15,975 nt of DNA, taken from assembly GCA_023423775.1 (NCBI GenBank), contig JAFAEZ010000075.1:1-15975 (forward strand), read 5' to 3'. The stretch's first letter is position 1; every line of letters starts with the position of its first letter. This stretch comes from Pseudomonadota bacterium. Its GTDB lineage: Bacteria; Pseudomonadota; Alphaproteobacteria; Sphingomonadales; Sphingomonadaceae. Of the stretch, positions 8,606-13,214 are shown piece by piece. The position numbers and the translations under genes were made by a program. The notes below the pieces were generated by a model. It worked only from the letters and a program-made list of their open reading frames with translations, had not been told where the DNA came from and searched no databases.

Positions 8606-10074
8606 TCCAGTCGGCCGTAACTATCCTCCAGGCGGACGATATCGTCCTCCCCGAGATAGGGCCCGCATTGCACCTCGATGAGGTGGAGCGGGATCCTGCC
8701 CGGATTCTCGAGGCGGTGGACGGTCCCGGCCGGGATATAGGTCGACTGGTTTTCCTGGAGCAGGGAAACCTCTTCGCCGACCGTGATGCGCGCAGTGCCG
8801 CTGACGATGATCCAATGCTCCGAGCGGTGATGGTGCTTCTGCAGCGACAATTTCTGCCCGGGCTTCACCACGATCCGCTTGGTCTTGAAGCGAGGCCCTG
8901 AATCGGTCGTTTCGTAGGTCCCCCACGGGCGATGCACCTGCGCCGGAACGAGATGCGTGTCGCGACCGGCCGCGTCGAGCTCCTCGACGACGCGCCTGGC
9001 GTCTTGCGCGCGATCGCGCGGCATGACGAGAATAGCGTCCCGGGTAGCGATCACCGCCAGATTCTCCACGCCGACAGCCGCGATCGTCTGGGCGGTGTCG
9101 GTTCGCAGAAGCGACCCGCAGGAATCGATGGCGATGACGTCGCCGTGTGCGACATTTCCGTGGTCGTCCTTGGACGAAACCTCCCACAGGGCGTCCCACG
9201 AGCCCACATCCGACCAGCCCATGGCCGCGGGCACCACGCAGGCCAGCCGGGTATGCTCCATCACGGCATAGTCGACGGAGATGCTGGGGCACGCGAGGAA
9301 CGCCGTCGGATCCGGGCGCACGAAGCTCCCGTCCGGCGCGCTCGCCGCCATGGCGCTCTCCGCGGCCTTCGCAACTTCGGGGGCGTGAACGGCGAGTTCC
9401 GCGAGGAAAGCCGAGGCCCGGAAAAGGAAGATGCCGCCATTCCAATAGACATTGCCCTGCGCGATCAGTGCCTCGGCGTCGGTGCGGTTGGGCTTTTCGA
9501 CGAACCGGGCGACGGCAAAAGCCTCCGCTGCGAGCGGATGCGGCTCACCCGCCTCGATATAGCCGTAGCCGGTCTCCGGCCGGTCCGGCGCGATGCCGAA
9601 TGTTGCCAGGGCCCCGGCATGAACGGCCGGCAGAGCCGCGGCGATCGCGCGATGAAAGGCGTCGACATCATTGACGAGGTGATCGGATGGCATCACCAGC
9701 ATGATGTCGTCGCTGCCCGACGCGATGATCCAGCGCGCCGCGATCGCGATTGCCGCGGCCGTGTTGCGGCCCTGAGGTTCCAGCAGGATGGCCTCCGCCG
9801 GCATGCCGCACGCCTCCAGCTGGTCCTTGACCATGAAGCGATGGTCCTCGCCGGCGACGACGATCGGCTCCTGGAAGTCGGGCCCGCTGGCGCGACAGGC
9901 CGTCGCCTGCAGCATCGTTTCGGCCTGCGCCAGCGCCAGCAGCTGCTTGGGATGGAGCGAGCGGGACATCGGCCAGAGGCGCGTACCCGATCCTCCCGAG
10001 AGGATCACCGGGCGAATCCGGTCGAGCGACGGGGAGTCGCCGCGGGCTTTGGCTGGAAATGTCTCGACTCGCAT
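8602..10074 (-). CDS. Mannose-1-phosphate guanylyltransferase / mannose-6-phosphate isomerase (bifunctional, type II)
   Basis: A 490-residue bifunctional enzyme of the AlgA/ManC/XanB type. The N-terminal domain makes GDP-mannose from mannose-1-phosphate and GTP; the C-terminal cupin interconverts fructose-6-phosphate and mannose-6-phosphate. The pyrophosphorylase signature GGSGTRLWPMSR is at 27-38 with PKQ at 42-44. EPQGRNTAAAIA, MPSDHLV, ETGYGYIE, FVEKPN and YWNGGIFLF follow in order. The isomerase half begins at RPWGTYE and shows the metal-binding QKHHHRSEHW, then PAGTVHRLENPG and YLGEDDIVRLEDSYGR near the end. About 20 residues precede the first beta strand, slightly more than in E. coli ManC. 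No better in-frame start is visible, although the upstream Shine-Dalgarno match (GGACGAAAG) is weak. It lies 92 bases downstream of the CHAT gene in the same direction and shares its stop CTAG with ugd. The symbol is left open because manC, algA and xanB are all used for this family. Confidence 0.95.
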   Translation of the reverse strand: MRVETFPAKARGDSPSLDRIRPVILSGGSGTRLWPMSRSLHPKQLLALAQAETMLQATACRASGPDFQEPIVVAGEDHRFMVKDQLEACGMPAEAILLEPQGRNTAAAIAIAARWIIASGSDDIMLVMPSDHLVNDVDAFHRAIAAALPAVHAGALATFGIAPDRPETGYGYIEAGEPHPLAAEAFAVARFVEKPNRTDAEALIAQGNVYWNGGIFLFRASAFLAELAVHAPEVAKAAESAMAASAPDGSFVRPDPTAFLACPSISVDYAVMEHTRLACVVPAAMGWSDVGSWDALWEVSSKDDHGNVAHGDVIAIDSCGSLLRTDTAQTIAAVGVENLAVIATRDAILVMPRDRAQDARRVVEELDAAGRDTHLVPAQVHRPWGTYETTDSGPRFKTKRIVVKPGQKLSLQKHHHRSEHWIIVSGTARITVGEEVSLLQENQSTYIPAGTVHRLENPGRIPLHLIEVQCGPYLGEDDIVRLEDSYGRLD

Positions 10075-10166
10075 CTTTCGTCCGCTCGGGCCTGATTGGC
10101 CGGCGGACGATACACGCGCTTTACCTTAGAAAGCGTTGCGGCGCGGGCTGCCGACGAATTTTGGCT
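10075..10166 (-). promoter_or_regulatory. Intergenic region upstream of the GDP-mannose gene, with a small hairpin
   Basis: Ninety-two bases lie between the CHAT gene stop and the guanylyltransferase start. They contain an inverted repeat at 10117-10135 (CGCTTT, seven-base loop, AAAGCG) that would fold on either strand. No T-run follows it on the minus strand, so it is not a classical intrinsic terminator. I see no strong -35/-10 pair; the promoter of the downstream gene is either here in a weak form or further upstream. Confidence 0.35.
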
Positions 10167-13100
10167 TCAGCCCTTCGGAACCACCGCCGCGGCGCCGTCG
10201 CCGATGATGGCGAAGCCGGACCAATAATAAGGATGCGACGTTTCCGGCCGGGCCATCAGCTGGAGCTGGGCGTTGCGCAAGGCGGTCGCCGTCGGCGTGC
10301 CGGGCGCGGCAGTGAACAGCCCTGAAATCAGCCGCTTGGTCGCGTCATAATCGTCCGGCACCGGCCAATGGCTGGCGATCACCGATCGCCCGCCGGCGCC
10401 GACGAACGCGCGGACGAGCCCGTCGAGCGCCTGGTCGCCGCCGCTGGTGACGCCCGCCTCGCGGGTCGCTGCCACCGTCGCCTTGCCGGCGGTATCGCAG
10501 GCCGAAAGGATGACGAGGTCGGCGTCGATCTTCAGGTCGTAAATCTCGGCGAAGGTCAGGAGCCCGTCCGAATCGCCCTGGCCGAAGCTCGTCATCAAGG
10601 CCGGCCGTGCCGGGCATTCCGGGCGCGGCGCGGTGACGAGACCGTGGGTCGCGAAATGCATGATGCGATATTGTGAGAGGTCCGGCCTTTGCTTGATCGC
10701 CGTGTCGGTGAAAGCCTCGCCGGTGACGATCTCGCTCTTGCGCCCGATCGAGGAGCTCGCCGTCCGCAACTCCTCGGAGGAGATCGGCCGCGTCCATTCG
10801 GCAATCGACCAGTTGCAGCTGTCGGCCTCGCCCATCAGCCCACGGATGGCGCTGGCGGTCTGGACTGTCCCCGACGGCGGCGCATTCTCGCCGAAACCGA
10901 TATAGTCGTTGGCCGCGTCCGACCGCTCGACCTTGCGCACGTCGCGGAACGAGCGCGCCGACACCGCCGTGCTAACGTCGCGGTCGCGCCCCAGCCAGCG
11001 CACACTGGTGAAATCGAAGCCATCGTCATTGGGCCGTTTGGCCTTGGCGAGATAAGCGTCCACGCCCGCTTGCTCGGTCACCAGCAGGTTCGGCGGCAGC
11101 CTCAGCATCGCGCCGTCGGGCTCGAAAATGAGATGGCGGACCGCGGCGAGCTCGCCGTCTATCGGTTGGAACAGCTCGCCGTAGAGGCGATGCGCCAGCT
11201 GCGCATCGAACGGATAGGTGACGAGCTGGCCGTTCTCGACCGTCGAGATGGTGTTGCGCAGCGCATCGACCTGTTCGTCCAACCCGGTCCGGTTGATGCC
11301 GAGCTTGTAGGCGCGGGCCGATTGCGGCGTGACGAAGATGGCGTAGCCGTCGTCGCCGACCATCGTCATCTTGTAATAGGCCTCGCCCTCGCGCAGCACC
11401 TGCTGCAGCTCGTCGAGCCCCATCGCCCCGCCCGAGAGCACGCGATAGCGCGGATATTCGGCGAGCTTCGCCTGGGTTGCGACCTGGTCCCGCTCCATCT
11501 CGCCCAGCCGTGCCCGAAGTTCGGCAAGGCGGGCGGTGTCGGCCGCGGTGGGCGCAGCCAGCGCGGAAAGGCGCGCGGTCTCGACGCGGTTGCGTTCGAT
11601 GTCGCGGGTCAGCGTGACCGACTGTCGGAACAGGCGGGCGGCATCGTCGCTGCCGCCGGAAAGCTCGCGGGCGAGGATCGCCTGGGTCTGGGCGACTCCG
11701 GGACGGACCAGCACCTGGCTCGCCTTGAACATGTCCGCCACCGCGGCGGGCTCGGAGGCCTGTTGCGCGAGCAGCGCGAAATAAGGCGCCAGCGTCCGCT
11801 GCAGCACCGGCGAGCTGTTGCCGCTGGCAGCGTTGGCATCGACGATCTGGCGGTAAAGGGCGAGCGCCGGGGCGGTCTGGCCGGTGCGGCTGTAGAAAGC
11901 GGCCAGGCGCGACTGGCTGTTCAGCAAGGCAGCGCTGTTCGGATAGTTGGCGGTGAGCAAGCCCACTGCAGCCTGATGCTGGCGTTCGGCCTCGGCCGCA
12001 TTACCCTGCTCCTCAGCGATCGAGGCGAGCTCGCCGAGCAATTGCGCGCGCATCCATACCGTTGAACTGACCCGACCGCCGCGGACCGCGCCGAGCTGCG
12101 CCAGCGCGGCATTGAGCGCGGCCGAGGCCTCGGCGGGCTTGTCCTGCAGACGCAGGATCGTGCCGCGCAGGGGCTGCGCCTGCCCGTCGAGAATCTGCAC
12201 CTTGTCCTCGGGCAGAAGGCCGCCGCCGGCGAGACTCAGCTGGCGCGAGACAGAGGTCTCCGAATTGAGCCGGGCCGCGGTGGCGGCATCGATCTCGAGG
12301 CTGGAAAGGCTGGCGGCAGTCGTGCCGCTTTCCTGGACGTCGAGGCCGCGGTCGAGTTCGGCCAGGGCCTGACGTGGCCGCCCCTGGTTCATCAGATGCA
12401 TGGCGCGATAATTGCGCATCATCCGCGTCAGCACGGGATCGGTGCCGATCATGCCGCGCGCCCTCGCAAAGGAAGCTTCGGCATCCGCGTAATTGCCGAG
12501 GTTCGACTGCTGCAGCGCCTCGTTCAGCGCCGCTTCGCCCTGGCTGGCCGCATCGCCGCTGGCGAGCAAGGAGGCGAAGAATTCGGCCGCTTCGGCATAG
12601 GCGCCAGCATTGTTGCGGCGATAGGCCTCGGTCAGCGCGCGGCGCGGATCGAGCGTGCCGGCCTGGACGCGGGCGAACGAGGCGGCGTCGCCGGCCTGGG
12701 TGGTGGCGATCGAGATCTCGCCGGGGACGACGCGGTCCGCAACGATCGAACGCAGGCCGAGCCGCAGGGCGCTGTCATAGCCGGCAAGGCCTTCGGCGAC
12801 ATAGACGCCGCCCTTGCCGCGCCAGGAATAGACACGGTAGCCCACGTCCATATCCTTCATCTTGCATTCGGCGGCATCAACGGAGGCGAGTTCCTCCACC
12901 TGCTGCGGGCTCGCCGCGGTGCATTCGGCGACGCCGGTGCGCAGCGCCGCCAGGCGAGCGGCCGGATCCCCGCCGCGATCACGCAGCACGTATAGTCGGC
13001 CGACCGGTACGGCCGCATCCCTGCACACGATGGCATAAGCCTGGTCGAACATGTCGCTGAGCGCCTTGTCGTTGCTCGCGACCTGGGCCGAGCAGAGGAT

Positions 13101-13214
13101 GCCCGCGCCCGAGCCGAGCCGGAAGCTGTCCTGCAGGCCGAGCGATTGCGCCGGCACAGCCGCGGGAGCGGCAGCCAAGGCCGCGACAATCAGCGATCTC
13201 GTCCAGTTCAGCAT
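10167..13214 (-). CDS. Exported TPR-CHAT domain protein (caspase-like peptidase family)
   Basis: A 1,015-residue protein with a signal peptide (1-23, cut likely after VPAQ or PAQ), so it acts in the periplasm or outside. Residues 24-185 form an N-terminal region I do not recognise, with four cysteines (41, 64, 98, 117) that could pair in the oxidising periplasm. Helical repeats of TPR type fill roughly 190-520 (for example LGNYADAEASFARAR and the block around LTANYPNSAALLNSQSRLAA). A charged helical stretch, perhaps a coiled coil, spans about 530-600. The C-terminal CHAT domain (about 700-1010) carries MHFATHG with His857 and LSACDT with Cys906, the expected catalytic dyad. QALDGLVRAFVGAG and SHWPVPD follow. 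I start at the ATG at 13214, which directly precedes the signal peptide and overlaps the end of the upstream gene by seven bases. A longer frame to 13256 would add 14 charged residues. The overlap suggests coupling to the surface protein, its likely partner or substrate. CHAT proteins include true peptidases such as separase-like and Csx29 types; activity here is inferred from the residues only. Confidence 0.9.
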   Translation of the reverse strand: MLNWTRSLIVAALAAAPAAVPAQSLGLQDSFRLGSGAGILCSAQVASNDKALSDMFDQAYAIVCRDAAVPVGRLYVLRDRGGDPAARLAALRTGVAECTAASPQQVEELASVDAAECKMKDMDVGYRVYSWRGKGGVYVAEGLAGYDSALRLGLRSIVADRVVPGEISIATTQAGDAASFARVQAGTLDPRRALTEAYRRNNAGAYAEAAEFFASLLASGDAASQGEAALNEALQQSNLGNYADAEASFARARGMIGTDPVLTRMMRNYRAMHLMNQGRPRQALAELDRGLDVQESGTTAASLSSLEIDAATAARLNSETSVSRQLSLAGGGLLPEDKVQILDGQAQPLRGTILRLQDKPAEASAALNAALAQLGAVRGGRVSSTVWMRAQLLGELASIAEEQGNAAEAERQHQAAVGLLTANYPNSAALLNSQSRLAAFYSRTGQTAPALALYRQIVDANAASGNSSPVLQRTLAPYFALLAQQASEPAAVADMFKASQVLVRPGVAQTQAILARELSGGSDDAARLFRQSVTLTRDIERNRVETARLSALAAPTAADTARLAELRARLGEMERDQVATQAKLAEYPRYRVLSGGAMGLDELQQVLREGEAYYKMTMVGDDGYAIFVTPQSARAYKLGINRTGLDEQVDALRNTISTVENGQLVTYPFDAQLAHRLYGELFQPIDGELAAVRHLIFEPDGAMLRLPPNLLVTEQAGVDAYLAKAKRPNDDGFDFTSVRWLGRDRDVSTAVSARSFRDVRKVERSDAANDYIGFGENAPPSGTVQTASAIRGLMGEADSCNWSIAEWTRPISSEELRTASSSIGRKSEIVTGEAFTDTAIKQRPDLSQYRIMHFATHGLVTAPRPECPARPALMTSFGQGDSDGLLTFAEIYDLKIDADLVILSACDTAGKATVAATREAGVTSGGDQALDGLVRAFVGAGGRSVIASHWPVPDDYDATKRLISGLFTAAPGTPTATALRNAQLQLMARPETSHPYYWSGFAIIGDGAAAVVPKG
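13208..13214 (-). other. Seven-base overlap of the surface-protein stop and CHAT-protein start
   Basis: The surface protein ends with TGA at 13210-13208, and the CHAT gene begins with ATG at 13214-13212. A purine-rich GACGGGGACGA segment just upstream can act as Shine-Dalgarno site. The overlap implies one transcript and probable translational coupling. Confidence 0.85.

Noticed and set aside
8621..9445. 274-codon minus-strand frame inside the GDP-mannose gene
   Set aside because: It is another frame of a gene whose own frame has complete family motifs; Arg-rich shadow only.
10167..13214. Possible CRISPR-linked TPR-CHAT protease (Csx29-like)
   Set aside because: No cas genes or arrays are nearby, and the protein carries a signal peptide, so a cytoplasmic CRISPR role is not supported.
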